Source: Nitrosopumilus zosterae (GTDB lineage Archaea; Thermoproteota; Nitrososphaeria; Nitrososphaerales; Nitrosopumilaceae). Taken from it: 64,000 nt of DNA. The notes under the pieces are model-generated. The model did not search any database. It was not told where the DNA came from and was given only the letters and a program-made list of their open reading frames with translations. Positions 26,298-35,072 of this stretch are shown one piece after another. The stretch spans positions 558,001 through 622,000 of the forward strand of contig NZ_AP026695.1 in the NCBI RefSeq assembly GCF_025998175.1, given 5' to 3'. Position 1 is the stretch's first letter; the number at the start of each line of letters is the position of its first letter. Both the position numbers and the translations under genes were made by a program.

Positions 26298-27293
26298 TTA
26301 TTTAAAAAACTTCTTTAATTCTTTATAAAGATCAGTTAATGTTTTCTTTGATTCAGGATTTTCAAATATTTTTTTTCTTTCAAATTTGTTTAATTTATTC
26401 ATGCTTTTTGAAACACTTGGAATTTTTTTAATCCAAGGCAATTTGCTTAAATAATTTTTTTCAGTGAATTCTAGAAATGCATCATCCACAGTCATTCTTG
26501 CGTCGTTTAGAAATTTTTTCAAAATAGCATCATCTTCTACAATTTTTCCAAAAGTTCTTAATCCTCCTTTTAATGAAACACTTGGAATTCTTGTTATACC
26601 ATTTTTATTTGGCGTAATTAACTCAAAATAATTTTTTCTTGAAACTGGAGATTTAAAAAATTTTTGTTTTATTGTTCCTGGTGCATCTTTGAAAAAAGAA
26701 TATTTCTTAGGGTCTACTTCATAATCTCCTTTTTTCTTACCATATTCAATAAATTCTAGATAAAATTTGAAATTATCTATTTCGTTGTCTATATAACTTC
26801 GTGATTTTCCTAACATGCTTGCAATGTCCTCAATACTTATCTTATTTTTCCAGAATAAATTGTAGATATGAGCTGCTTCATTAAATGCACCCCATGGAGT
26901 TTTACCTGTTTGTAAAATTGCCTTTTGAACTTCAAGATCAACTTGACTTGTACTATTTGGAACAACATGAGCACGTACTGATTTGTAGTTTATTCCACCA
27001 GATGACGGAATTTTTTTCTTAATTAATTCACGTAAAACGGTTACTCTCATATTTCCTTCAATCACCTGATAGGATCCATTTGCTAAATCATAAACCCAAA
27101 TAGGATCAATTACACCATATTCATGAATGGAATCGAAAAGTCTGTTAAAAACTGGAGAATCTTGAATCTCTTCCATCATGTTTTCCTGAGTCCAGTTTTT
27201 AATACCACGTTCAATTTTTGAAAATCTTAATCTTGGGTTCTCATCATCTAACTGAATAGCTTCTACAGGAATTTCTTTTAGAATTGATTTCAT
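26298..27293 (-). CDS. ParB-fold protein, paralogue 1
   Basis: 331 residues. ParB/Srx motifs in the first 100 residues: IQLDDENPRLRF, YGVIDPIWVYD and IEGNMRVTVLREL. It aligns along its whole length with the divergent neighbour at 27366 (LITPNKNGITRIPSVSLKGGL against LITPNKHGETRIRSVSLKGGL; ILQTGKTPWGAFNEA against ILQTGKKKWGPFNEA). A second region near residue 165 (IEDIASMLGKSRSYIDNEI) resembles an HTH. ParB-fold proteins can be DNA-binding NTPases or nucleases. It lies opposite a nuclease-helicase operon, and the two paralogues share a 72-base intergenic region. Confidence 0.82.
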   Translation of the reverse strand: MKSILKEIPVEAIQLDDENPRLRFSKIERGIKNWTQENMMEEIQDSPVFNRLFDSIHEYGVIDPIWVYDLANGSYQVIEGNMRVTVLRELIKKKIPSSGGINYKSVRAHVVPNSTSQVDLEVQKAILQTGKTPWGAFNEAAHIYNLFWKNKISIEDIASMLGKSRSYIDNEIDNFKFYLEFIEYGKKKGDYEVDPKKYSFFKDAPGTIKQKFFKSPVSRKNYFELITPNKNGITRIPSVSLKGGLRTFGKIVEDDAILKKFLNDARMTVDDAFLEFTEKNYLSKLPWIKKIPSVSKSMNKLNKFERKKIFENPESKKTLTDLYKELKKFFK

Positions 27294-27365
27294 ATTGTGA
27301 TTCTATGAATCTCTTAATTAAGATTTGATGGGGATTCTTAAATAATCATAATTTTATGAATATTT

Positions 27366-28391
27366 ATGGTAAAGAAAACATCTGAAGATTATTTTGAAAA
27401 AACTATTCCAATCAAAGACATTACATTGGATCTAGAAAACCCTAGGTATCATGAAAAATTAATTCAAACGGGAAAAAAGAAGTGGACAGATGAAATGCTT
27501 CAGGAAATTATTGAGGATGAAGATATTTCAGATATTTTGCCATCGATTAAAGCTTCAGGTGTACGTGAGCCAATATGGATATTTGAAAAAGGTAATGGCA
27601 AGTATGAAGTACTTGAGGGCAGTAGAAGATTAGTTGTGCTAAGAGGATTAGTAAGGGATAAAGTTGATCCGCCTAATAGCAATATCTCATATGACAAGGT
27701 CAAATGTCATATTTATCCAAAAAATACGGATCCTAGATTCATAGATGCTCAGAGAGTGATTCTACAAACAGGTAAGAAAAAATGGGGGCCATTTAATGAG
27801 GCCTCGGCAATTTACAAGCTTGTTCACACAGATCGTTATACAACTGAGGAAGTAGCAAAAATGATGCGAAGTTCAGTAGGTTCAGTAAATAAGGAATTGG
27901 AGAACTATAAACACTATGTCGATTTCACCAAATTTATCAAAAAAGATAAAGTGCAAGGAATAGAAGATCCTAGAAAATATTTGTATTTTCAAAGAGCTAG
28001 TGCATATGTTAGAGACAGATTCTTTGGAACTTTAAAAGAAAAAGAAAAATTCTTTAAATTAATTACGCCAAATAAACATGGTGAAACAAGAATTCGTTCT
28101 GTATCATTAAAAGGAGGTTTGTATGATTTTAATAAATTTGCACAAAATGAAATTATTCTACAAAAATTCTTAAAAAATGATCGAATGACAATTGAAGATG
28201 CACTAGATGAATATCATGGTACGTCCATTAATGATTTGATGCCTTGGATCAAAAAATTAAAAGATGTGGCTAAAGGAATTAACAATATAGATGACGATGA
28301 TCTTGAAAAACTCAAAAAAGAAACCGCCATTATGAATCAAATTAAACGAGTCTACTTGGGTTCTAAATCCATTATTGAATCTACAAAATGA
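27366..28391 (+). CDS. ParB-fold protein, paralogue 2
   Basis: 341 residues. Motifs ITLDLENPRYHE, SGVREPIWIFE and LEGSRRLVVLRGLV give the ParB fold. Paralogue of 26298. It starts a three-gene operon, with the nuclease start inside its last codons (17-base overlap) and the helicase overlapping the nuclease. The HTH-like region at about 150-175 is TTEEVAKMMRSSVGSVNKEL. Role inferred as the recognition or regulatory part of the nuclease-helicase module. Confidence 0.83.
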   Translation: MVKKTSEDYFEKTIPIKDITLDLENPRYHEKLIQTGKKKWTDEMLQEIIEDEDISDILPSIKASGVREPIWIFEKGNGKYEVLEGSRRLVVLRGLVRDKVDPPNSNISYDKVKCHIYPKNTDPRFIDAQRVILQTGKKKWGPFNEASAIYKLVHTDRYTTEEVAKMMRSSVGSVNKELENYKHYVDFTKFIKKDKVQGIEDPRKYLYFQRASAYVRDRFFGTLKEKEKFFKLITPNKHGETRIRSVSLKGGLYDFNKFAQNEIILQKFLKNDRMTIEDALDEYHGTSINDLMPWIKKLKDVAKGINNIDDDDLEKLKKETAIMNQIKRVYLGSKSIIESTK

Positions 28392-29229
28392 ATTGGAACT
28401 CAAAACTTTTGTGTCAAAAATTCTTTCAGACGAAGATGTAGATCATAAATTACGTAAATACCAAAAAGTTTTACTTTCACTTGAGGATGTGAACAAAAAA
28501 GGAAAATCCATAATCGTATCAAAATATGAAGAATTTGTCACTCAGCTTCAAAAACAATTGCAAATCAAACCTCTTTTGATAAAAGCTGATTGGAAAAATG
28601 AAGAAAAAGAAGAGGTCATGTTTGCTATGAAATATCATAAATTTAGAGAAGAATTTGAGATAGTAGTTATGCCAACATGGTCTGAAATTGGCATAGTTTC
28701 AAAATTGTACAATGAGTATCTTAATGAACAAATTAATGATAAAATCAAAAACTTGACTCAGCCACAATCAGTGGTATTAATTGAAAATGTACTAAGTGAT
28801 TCAAAAATAGAGTGGATCAAAGATTTTAGATTAAATCCAAAAGCCTCAGATGATGAAGGTACTGATTTTACAGCTGTGCTATACATAGATAGAGATGGTT
28901 CAATCTCTCATGATGAATTTGGAAAATGGGTTGAAATTGTTGGTCAGTTAAAGCATCTAAAGGGCGAAATGGGTCCAAGTGATATGCGTGATTTCATAGG
29001 AACCATAAAGACTTCCAAGAAAAAGCATGGTATGGTAATTAGCACTAACGGATTTACCAAAAGAACTATTGATGCAGTTGACTCTTCAAAATTCACAATT
29101 TTCTGTTATGATTCAAATTTCATTACAGATCTAATCATAAAACATAAAATTGGAATGAAAGAATATCGAATTAAAGCAGGTTTAATTCCTGATGATGAAT
29201 GGTGGGATGAAATTAGAATCTTTTCTTAG
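28375..29229 (+). CDS. Mrr-like restriction endonuclease
   Basis: 284 residues from a TTG (28375, or the one at 28393). Residues about 155-240 carry the PD-(D/E)xK pattern of Mrr nucleases: DEGTDFTAVLYIDRDG with the catalytic Asp, then WVEIVGQLKHLKGEMG giving the QxK motif, and HGMVISTNGFTKRTIDAV, which matches the Mrr segment after the core. The N-terminal 130 residues are helical and unassigned. Coupled to a ParB-fold gene upstream and a SNF2-like helicase downstream, as in restriction systems that pair a nuclease with a translocase. Confidence 0.78.
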   Translation: MNLQNELELKTFVSKILSDEDVDHKLRKYQKVLLSLEDVNKKGKSIIVSKYEEFVTQLQKQLQIKPLLIKADWKNEEKEEVMFAMKYHKFREEFEIVVMPTWSEIGIVSKLYNEYLNEQINDKIKNLTQPQSVVLIENVLSDSKIEWIKDFRLNPKASDDEGTDFTAVLYIDRDGSISHDEFGKWVEIVGQLKHLKGEMGPSDMRDFIGTIKTSKKKHGMVISTNGFTKRTIDAVDSSKFTIFCYDSNFITDLIIKHKIGMKEYRIKAGLIPDDEWWDEIRIFS

Positions 29230-30817
29230 GCCAGCCCCATATCAATTGGTTCCTTTAATGAAATTACTACATAACAACCTAAATGGAATTCTTATTAGTG
29301 ATGGGGTGGGTGTTGGAAAAACAATTTCAGCTGGTTACATACTTTTATTTCTTATTTCTAAACTTAATCAATCAGGTATTGTTGTATGTCCTCCATCTTT
29401 ACTGATAAAATGGAAAGAAGAACTTGAATCAAAATTTGATCTTAAGGGAATTGTTGTCACTAATATTGAAGAACTTGCCACAATGGAAAATGAACTTCAA
29501 ACTATCAGAAGTAAAAAAAGACCCACAGTCTACATTATGCCTTCGTCCATTTTGAATAAAATTAAGTTTGGCGAGAAAACTCAAGTAAGCGTGATTGTTT
29601 TTGATGAGATACATAATTTTAGAAATGATGAAACACTTGGATATAGAAATGCCAGAAAGATTTCTTTACATGCAGAATATCGAGTTGGACTAAGTGCAAC
29701 ACCAATCAATAACTCGATTGATGATTTTATCTCCGAATTAAGCATTTTATTCCCATTTAATAGCAGAGAAGCAGTTTCAATTCTAATTGATGATCTCTGG
29801 GATCAAAATAAATCAATGATAACTAATTCATTAGTAACACGATTTACAAAAGAACATCTTGGTATTCACTTTGCAAAAAGAATTGTCAAAACAGCCGAAA
29901 TAGAGTATCCACAAGAATATATCAGAAAAATCAAAAACATCATCTCAAAAATTCCGACAACAAGAGACTCTTTTTTTGAAAAAGTCACATATTATAGATT
30001 GGCCGCAAGTAGTTCTCAAGCATTTAGTAAATCTGTTGGAATTAAAGAAGAATTGATTGAACAAGATCCAAAAATTTCTGCTGCAAGTAAAATTATGGAT
30101 GAAATAAAGAATGAAAAATGGGTGATTTTTTGCGAATTTTCTGAAACCGTTAATGCAATTGAAAAAGAGTTTGTTAATAGATGGACTACTTTTGTAATGA
30201 CTGGAGAAACACCTCTCTTAGAAAGGCAAAAAATTATCAATAATTTTCGAGAATCAGAAAAATCGATTCTAATTATGACACCCGTGGGATCTGAGGGATT
30301 AGATGTTCAGTTTTGTAGTGCTGTAATGAATTATGATTTGCATTGGAATCCAATGCGGATGGAACAAAGAATTGGAAGAATTGATAGAGTTGGTCAAGAA
30401 AAAGACAAGATCTATATTGTAAATTTACTTGTAAATGGTAGTATAGATTTGAGAATTTTGCAAGTCATTGAGGAAAAATTATCTCTGATTTCAAACTCCA
30501 TCTTTGAACTTTCTTCACTAATTAAACAAAAATCAGATAAAGTAATTGAAATTTTTGATAAAAGATCATTTGATAGTGAATTTGAAATAAGTAAAAAATT
30601 CTTGCAATCATTGAAATACTGGGAATCTTTTCCGTTAGAAGATTATTCAATCATCCCTAAAATCAATATTGAATTGTGTAATGCTGAAAAATTATTGAAA
30701 AGTTCCAAACAAGAACATGTGAACTGGTTTAAAAATAATAAAGAATATACTAAATGGAAAAATGATTTTATAAAAAAATCAAAACCAATTCAAGAAAGAA
30801 TTAATCTATATTCATGA
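29207..30817 (+). CDS. SNF2/RapA-like superfamily 2 helicase
   Basis: 536 residues from the ATG at 29207 (MKLESFLRPAPYQL), 23 bases before the nuclease stop; another ATG at 29192 would add five residues. Walker A DGVGVGKTISAGY, DEIH box VIVFDEIHNF, GLSATPINN (motif III), and the C-terminal lobe GSEGLDVQFCSAVMNYDLHW with MEQRIGRIDRVGQ (motifs V and VI) are typical of RapA/SNF2 translocases. It moves along double-stranded DNA using ATP rather than unwinding it. Last gene of the operon; it overlaps the convergent 30812 gene by six bases. Confidence 0.92.
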   Translation: MKLESFLRPAPYQLVPLMKLLHNNLNGILISDGVGVGKTISAGYILLFLISKLNQSGIVVCPPSLLIKWKEELESKFDLKGIVVTNIEELATMENELQTIRSKKRPTVYIMPSSILNKIKFGEKTQVSVIVFDEIHNFRNDETLGYRNARKISLHAEYRVGLSATPINNSIDDFISELSILFPFNSREAVSILIDDLWDQNKSMITNSLVTRFTKEHLGIHFAKRIVKTAEIEYPQEYIRKIKNIISKIPTTRDSFFEKVTYYRLAASSSQAFSKSVGIKEELIEQDPKISAASKIMDEIKNEKWVIFCEFSETVNAIEKEFVNRWTTFVMTGETPLLERQKIINNFRESEKSILIMTPVGSEGLDVQFCSAVMNYDLHWNPMRMEQRIGRIDRVGQEKDKIYIVNLLVNGSIDLRILQVIEEKLSLISNSIFELSSLIKQKSDKVIEIFDKRSFDSEFEISKKFLQSLKYWESFPLEDYSIIPKINIELCNAEKLLKSSKQEHVNWFKNNKEYTKWKNDFIKKSKPIQERINLYS

Positions 30818-31564
30818 TGGAAGATTAAGCTCATTAAACATATTGAAGAGAATTTTATGGATTTCGCTATGTTCGGATTGAGATAATCTATAATCAAACC
30901 AGAAATATTGTGTATAGCATAATGCAGTAAGATTGTGTATACTTTGAGATGATTTTAATCCATCCAAGAATTTTTTGTTATATGTATCTCTACCAATTTT
31001 TAATTTATTTGCAAATTCTTTGTATTTGTAATTACTAAAAATAGAATATTTTCTGGCAACATACAATGATAGTAGGATGTACAGGTATTGTGGACTAACA
31101 TCTCTTCGAAAATCATTATTTTCATCAAAAATCATAGGCAATATTTTATGCCTAAATTTGGACTCTTTTTTAAAAAATATTAAATTATAACGTAAAATCT
31201 CTCTAAATCGTAAAAATTCCCCTAGTCTTTCTTTATCTTTACGATTTGTAGATTGAAAAATTTCTTTGATGTCTTCTTTAATTATTTTATCTTTGTGTGG
31301 TAAAAATAATGCAGATTCTGTAGTAAGATGTCCTTGTAAAAAATTGAATAATTCAGTCCACTTCGGATTTTGTGATCTATTTTCTGCTTGACGTTGATTA
31401 AGATACCTTTGAATTTCTTTTTTCCATGTAGAACCAGCAGTGTTAATTGCAGTTTGATTTCCTCGTTTTCCCAATAAATGAGGAATAAAATTTTTATCAA
31501 AAGAATAAAATATTTCGTCTTTAAACTCAAACTTGAATTTTTTTAAATGAAAAATTCCTAACAT
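30812..31564 (-). CDS. Unknown basic protein in the defence-like module
   Basis: 250 residues, basic, no membrane segment. The N-terminus is hydrophobic and aromatic (MLGIFHLKKFKFEFKDEIFY); the middle is rich in Arg/Lys (NQRQAENRSQNPKW; QSTNRKDKERLGEFLRF); the C-terminal third is helical and rich in Tyr and Phe. No motif recognised. It converges on the helicase and diverges from the MT-A70 gene at 31683. Position suggests it is part of the module, as a regulator or an additional specificity protein; the sequence does not show which. Confidence 0.7.
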   Translation of the reverse strand: MLGIFHLKKFKFEFKDEIFYSFDKNFIPHLLGKRGNQTAINTAGSTWKKEIQRYLNQRQAENRSQNPKWTELFNFLQGHLTTESALFLPHKDKIIKEDIKEIFQSTNRKDKERLGEFLRFREILRYNLIFFKKESKFRHKILPMIFDENNDFRRDVSPQYLYILLSLYVARKYSIFSNYKYKEFANKLKIGRDTYNKKFLDGLKSSQSIHNLTALCYTQYFWFDYRLSQSEHSEIHKILFNMFNELNLPS

Positions 31565-31682
31565 GCAATTTTTATTAAAAATAAGAGCATTTATGGTTTT
31601 AAATTTATCCAGATCGCTATTTTTTGAGAAATTGTAGAAATTACCATGCTCTAATATATTATGAATTTTAATTCAAAATTAT

Positions 31683-32363
31683 ATGACACAGGAGATAACC
31701 GAAAAACCAACGGGTTATTCTATTTACAAAAAAACTGTCAAAAAGCGTACCATACGTAGTCATTTACCAGAAGAAAAATTTTATCCAGCATTACCAAAAA
31801 CCAAATTTGATATAATTTATGCAGACCCACCTTGGGATTATAATGGAAAATTACAATTTGATAAAAGCAGCAAAGATAAAGAAAATCTCGACACATCAAA
31901 AAATCTATTCATAAGTACTTCGGGATTCAAGTATCCAACTTTAAAAACAGAAAAAATGAAAGAGATCCCTATTCAAAAAATTGCAAAAGATGATTCTTTA
32001 TTATTTATGTGGACTACAAATCCTCATTTAGCACAATCCATTGAATTAGGAAAAGCATGGGGTTTTGAGTATAGAACTGTTGCTTTTATTTGGGATAAAA
32101 TGGTGCATAACCCTGGCAAATACACACTTTCTAATTGTGAGTTATGTCTTGTATTCAAACATGGCAGAATCCCAACACCTAGAGGTGCCAGAAACATTCG
32201 TCAACTAATCAGAGTGCCAAGAGGAAAACATAGTGAGAAACCCAAAGAAGTCATGGTAGCAATTGAGGCAATGTTTCCACATCACAAACGAATTGAATTA
32301 TTTGCACGGGAAAAAGTAAAAGGATGGAGTAATTGGGGATTGCATTTGGATCATTGGGGATAA
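31683..32363 (+). CDS. MT-A70 family N6-adenine DNA methyltransferase
   Basis: 226 residues. The catalytic DPPW motif is intact in IIYADPPWDYNGK at about residue 50. Other conserved segments: LLFMWTTNPHLAQSIEL, YRTVAFIWDKM and RIELFAREKVKGWSNWG at the C-terminus. Expected to methylate adenine at N6 in DNA. Only three bases separate its stop from the HARE-HTH gene, so they are one operon. In this context it may protect host DNA from the Mrr-like nuclease; that is inference. Confidence 0.9.
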   Translation: MTQEITEKPTGYSIYKKTVKKRTIRSHLPEEKFYPALPKTKFDIIYADPPWDYNGKLQFDKSSKDKENLDTSKNLFISTSGFKYPTLKTEKMKEIPIQKIAKDDSLLFMWTTNPHLAQSIELGKAWGFEYRTVAFIWDKMVHNPGKYTLSNCELCLVFKHGRIPTPRGARNIRQLIRVPRGKHSEKPKEVMVAIEAMFPHHKRIELFAREKVKGWSNWGLHLDHWG

Positions 32364-32366
32364 TTT

Positions 32367-32615
32367 ATGAAAAAATCTAAAAATCTAAAAATTGTTGGTG
32401 TGAGAATGAGTGATGCAAATGATTCTATTCACGGTATCGTTGTACGTATTTTGAAACAATCTGGTAAACCTATGAGGGTTAAAGACATAACAGAAAAAGT
32501 ATTAAAAATTAAAAAAATTCATAGTAAAACTCCCATGAATTCTGTTGTCAATAAATTACAAACATCAAAACATGTTATTCGTATCGGACACGGATTATAT
32601 TCATATAAAGAATAA
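32367..32615 (+). CDS. HARE-HTH-like small DNA-binding protein
   Basis: 82 residues. Residues about 25-80 resemble the HARE-HTH (HB1/ASXL) winged-helix domain: IVVRILKQSGKPMRVKDIT, VNKLQTSKHVIRIGHGLYSY. This domain is known from restriction-modification proteins and from chromatin proteins such as ASXL, where a role in sensing DNA modification was proposed. The N-terminal 20 residues are basic. Encoded directly behind the MT-A70 methylase, supporting a link to DNA methylation. Confidence 0.7.
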   Translation: MKKSKNLKIVGVRMSDANDSIHGIVVRILKQSGKPMRVKDITEKVLKIKKIHSKTPMNSVVNKLQTSKHVIRIGHGLYSYKE

Positions 32616-33175
32616 TTTTAACCGCATTTCTCTTTTTAAAAAATCATTTATTCTCCTTACATGTTCAAAATTGTTTAGATACATGTCTAATCCCAATACA
32701 TGTTCATTTAAAATAAATTCCATTTACAGTGTAGTTATTTTGAAAAATTTCAATTAAGGTTTTTTTAATATTCAATAATGATCTGTCACTAAAGATTCAC
32801 TTTGTGTTTCTAAATAGTGATTTTAGACTCATTTTGAAGTTTATTAATCTGTTTTTCATAACTAAATTTTTCTGAATTTTATAAAATTGAGTTGATCTTA
32901 CGAACTATTTTACAAATATGCCTTCAAATTTGCATTATAATATTCCATTAAATATTGCAATTTTACGAACAAATTCTGTAAAAAATACATAGAAATCTTA
33001 CAAGAAAATTTTGCCAATCAGAGATTTGTTCGTTGAAAATTAATTCTAACTTGATCAAATCTAAAAGAAATCCTGGAAGTGACAAAATGCTACTAACACA
33101 AATACCTACAATCACTAATACCAGCATCAAATTTGTGTTATCCATAAAAAAAATACGTGAAAAAATATATGAAGA
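32616..33175. other. AT-rich intergenic stretch
   Basis: About 560 bases with no plus-strand gene and very AT-rich. A 60-residue minus-strand frame (32963-33145) is described separately. Near 33159-33172 the run AAAAATATATGAAG acts as a TATA box for 33197 and, read the other way, could serve the minus frame. No RNA gene or repeat recognised in the rest. Confidence 0.4.
32963..33145 (-). CDS. Possible small membrane protein
   Basis: 60 residues: MDNTNLMLVLVIVGICVSSI then an amphipathic or hydrophobic stretch, with one clear membrane helix near the N-terminus. A TATA-like segment lies 20-25 bases before the ATG, on the opposite side of the promoter region of 33197, so the two would be divergent. 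Only size and hydrophobicity support it; it may be a chance frame. Confidence 0.35.
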   Translation of the reverse strand: MDNTNLMLVLVIVGICVSSILSLPGFLLDLIKLELIFNEQISDWQNFLVRFLCIFYRICS

Positions 33176-33198
33176 ATTTCACACTTAAGGTGTGAAAT
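33176..33198. promoter_or_regulatory. Palindromic operator over the start of winged-helix paralogue B
   Basis: ATTTCACAC and GTGTGAAAT are perfect 9-bp inverted arms around TTAAG. The site includes the ATG at 33197. A TATA-like run lies 25-38 bases upstream of the ATG, so a bound protein would sit at the transcription start of a leaderless message. Confidence 0.6.
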
Positions 33199-34600
33199 GA
33201 TATTTGCAAGATTGTATAAATGGTACGGTCTAGAATTTTTCAAAGAAAAATATCAACCTTCAGCATTAGAATTAATCAAAATTAGGAAAAATTTTCAAAA
33301 ATTTAATTGGAGAAATAGTCATCAAAAATACTTGTTAACAATTGTTAAGATTTTAGCAGAACACGGCCCATCTACAATTTCTGAAATTGTAGAAAAAGAT
33401 GGATTTCCTCAAGAGAAAAAAAGAAAATTAACTAGACATAAAATTTACTCAAGAATTATTGAAGGTTCAAAAGATGGCAAAGTCAAAGGATTACTCCCTC
33501 ACAATATTCTCCACGTTGCGGAAAAAGTATTGACTAGTAAGCCTTCTAAAAAATATGAATTATCTTACTATGGGATTTTTTTAGCAATTCGTGTTTTTGC
33601 ACAAGATGATTTTTCATTAGTTAACAATATGGAAAAAATTGGCAGAGACAGATTTGACGAAGTGCAAAAACAATTTATCACCGATAATATGATTTTTCTT
33701 GAAAATCTTGCAAAAAATTATTCTATTTTTCTCCCGTTAATTTTTGGAAAATGGGAATTTATAAAAAACAAATTTCCTGACGGAGCAGATTATCTAATAA
33801 AATTTGCCAAAGAGGGATATTATGAACAAGATCAAATTGAATACGATGAACCTTTCATGAATTCGACTATTATTGAAGATCTATATCCTGAGAATTCAAG
33901 CTTCCACTTCTTTCCAGAGCATTTTGATTGGAAAGAAGGAAATTTCTTTCAAGAAGAAATTACCATGTGGTTCTATACTTTACTATTAAAAAGCCATCAG
34001 GAATATGATTTTCAACAAAATTTGAGAATAGATCAAGAGGTATTAACTTGGTTTACAAATCATACAAATCGTGTCATAGCAAGACAAAAAGAATTACTAT
34101 CTAATGCAAAAAATATTAAAAGATGGTTACAAAAAAACAAATCTGAAAAAATTGAGGAGTTTTTACAAATTGCATTAGATGGGATGTCATCAAATTATTG
34201 GAAAAAGGATCACAAATTAAGTCAATTACAAAAAAATATTTTAAAAATTGAAAATGAAATTGATAAAATTACTATTACCGAGAATGGAATGGGAAGAATT
34301 CTCGACATGGAAAAATACAAAAAATTAATTGATGAAATTGAACCTTTAAGAATGAATTTACGTGATAAAACCCGAAAAAAAATTATTAAAATCATGGAAA
34401 ACCGTAAATTCTCAAAAAAGTTGGTTATAGAATACCTATCTGAAATACATTATATCTTAGAATCAAAATATTCTGAAAGATTATTCACGATTTCATTAGG
34501 TGGAGGTAAAAAACCTGGTTGGGGAGACATACCTATTAGACAAGTGCCTCCAGAAGAATTAAGACGTTGGATTCGAAGAAATAATTGGGACGTTAGTTGA
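33197..34600 (+). CDS. Winged-helix protein, paralogue B
   Basis: 467 residues. HTH region around residues 50-75 (IVKILAEHGPSTISEIVEKD), followed by KKYELSYYGIFLAIRVF and LPLIFGKWEFIK, all shared with the protein at 22425. The C-terminal 200 residues are a charged helical region (KNIKRWLQKNKSEKIEE; KNILKIENEIDKITITE), perhaps coiled coil. Carries a start-codon palindrome different in sequence from that of paralogue A, consistent with each controlling itself. The protein could be a regulator of the island. Confidence 0.75.
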   Translation: MIFARLYKWYGLEFFKEKYQPSALELIKIRKNFQKFNWRNSHQKYLLTIVKILAEHGPSTISEIVEKDGFPQEKKRKLTRHKIYSRIIEGSKDGKVKGLLPHNILHVAEKVLTSKPSKKYELSYYGIFLAIRVFAQDDFSLVNNMEKIGRDRFDEVQKQFITDNMIFLENLAKNYSIFLPLIFGKWEFIKNKFPDGADYLIKFAKEGYYEQDQIEYDEPFMNSTIIEDLYPENSSFHFFPEHFDWKEGNFFQEEITMWFYTLLLKSHQEYDFQQNLRIDQEVLTWFTNHTNRVIARQKELLSNAKNIKRWLQKNKSEKIEEFLQIALDGMSSNYWKKDHKLSQLQKNILKIENEIDKITITENGMGRILDMEKYKKLIDEIEPLRMNLRDKTRKKIIKIMENRKFSKKLVIEYLSEIHYILESKYSERLFTISLGGGKKPGWGDIPIRQVPPEELRRWIRRNNWDVS

Positions 34601-34712
34601 CTCTTTGTTATAATTTTTTTCATAATGTTGAAAACACTATTTTTGTAAATCATGGTACTAGAACATATAATAGTCAAACTAAGTTATTACTTACTATCAC
34701 TACAACACAATA

Positions 34713-35021
34713 TTGACCAGAAAAGTTGTGATTGATGAAGATATTCACGGTTGGTCCGAAGAGAATCATGATATGTTAAGGCCATACAAATCCATTATCA
34801 AAGTAGGAGAGGATTCTGAATCTTTGAAGCGAGGAAGTTCTGACGAAATAGTTGCGGATTATTGTAATGCAAATGGTTGTGATTTATTCACATCAGATGT
34901 AGGATTCTATGCAAAATGTATCAAAGCAGGAATTAAAACAATTCAGATTACAAATTGTGGTTTTTGGGAGAAAGGGAAAAAACAGATCTTTCTTGTCAAA
35001 ATCATTGAAAGTTTAGAGTAG
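34713..35021 (+). CDS. PIN-like (DUF5615/Mut7-C type) protein
   Basis: 102 residues from a TTG (a GTG at 34728 is an alternative). VVIDEDIHGW near the N-terminus, SSDEIVADYCNANGCDLFTSD in the middle: the pattern of a short PIN-like nuclease core with acidic residues (DED, DE, SD). Such proteins occur as single-domain toxins or orphan nucleases. No antitoxin gene is evident beside it, though a SAM methyltransferase gene follows within 52 bases. Confidence 0.6.
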   Translation: MTRKVVIDEDIHGWSEENHDMLRPYKSIIKVGEDSESLKRGSSDEIVADYCNANGCDLFTSDVGFYAKCIKAGIKTIQITNCGFWEKGKKQIFLVKIIESLE

Positions 35022-35072
35022 CTAAATAGATCTGCTAAGCTTTGTAAGCATGATCAACCATTATAAAATAAA

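Noticed and set aside
32545-32757. 70-codon plus-strand frame after the HARE-HTH gene
   Set aside because: Overlaps the real gene in another frame, is AT-rich with no motif, and has no promoter of its own.
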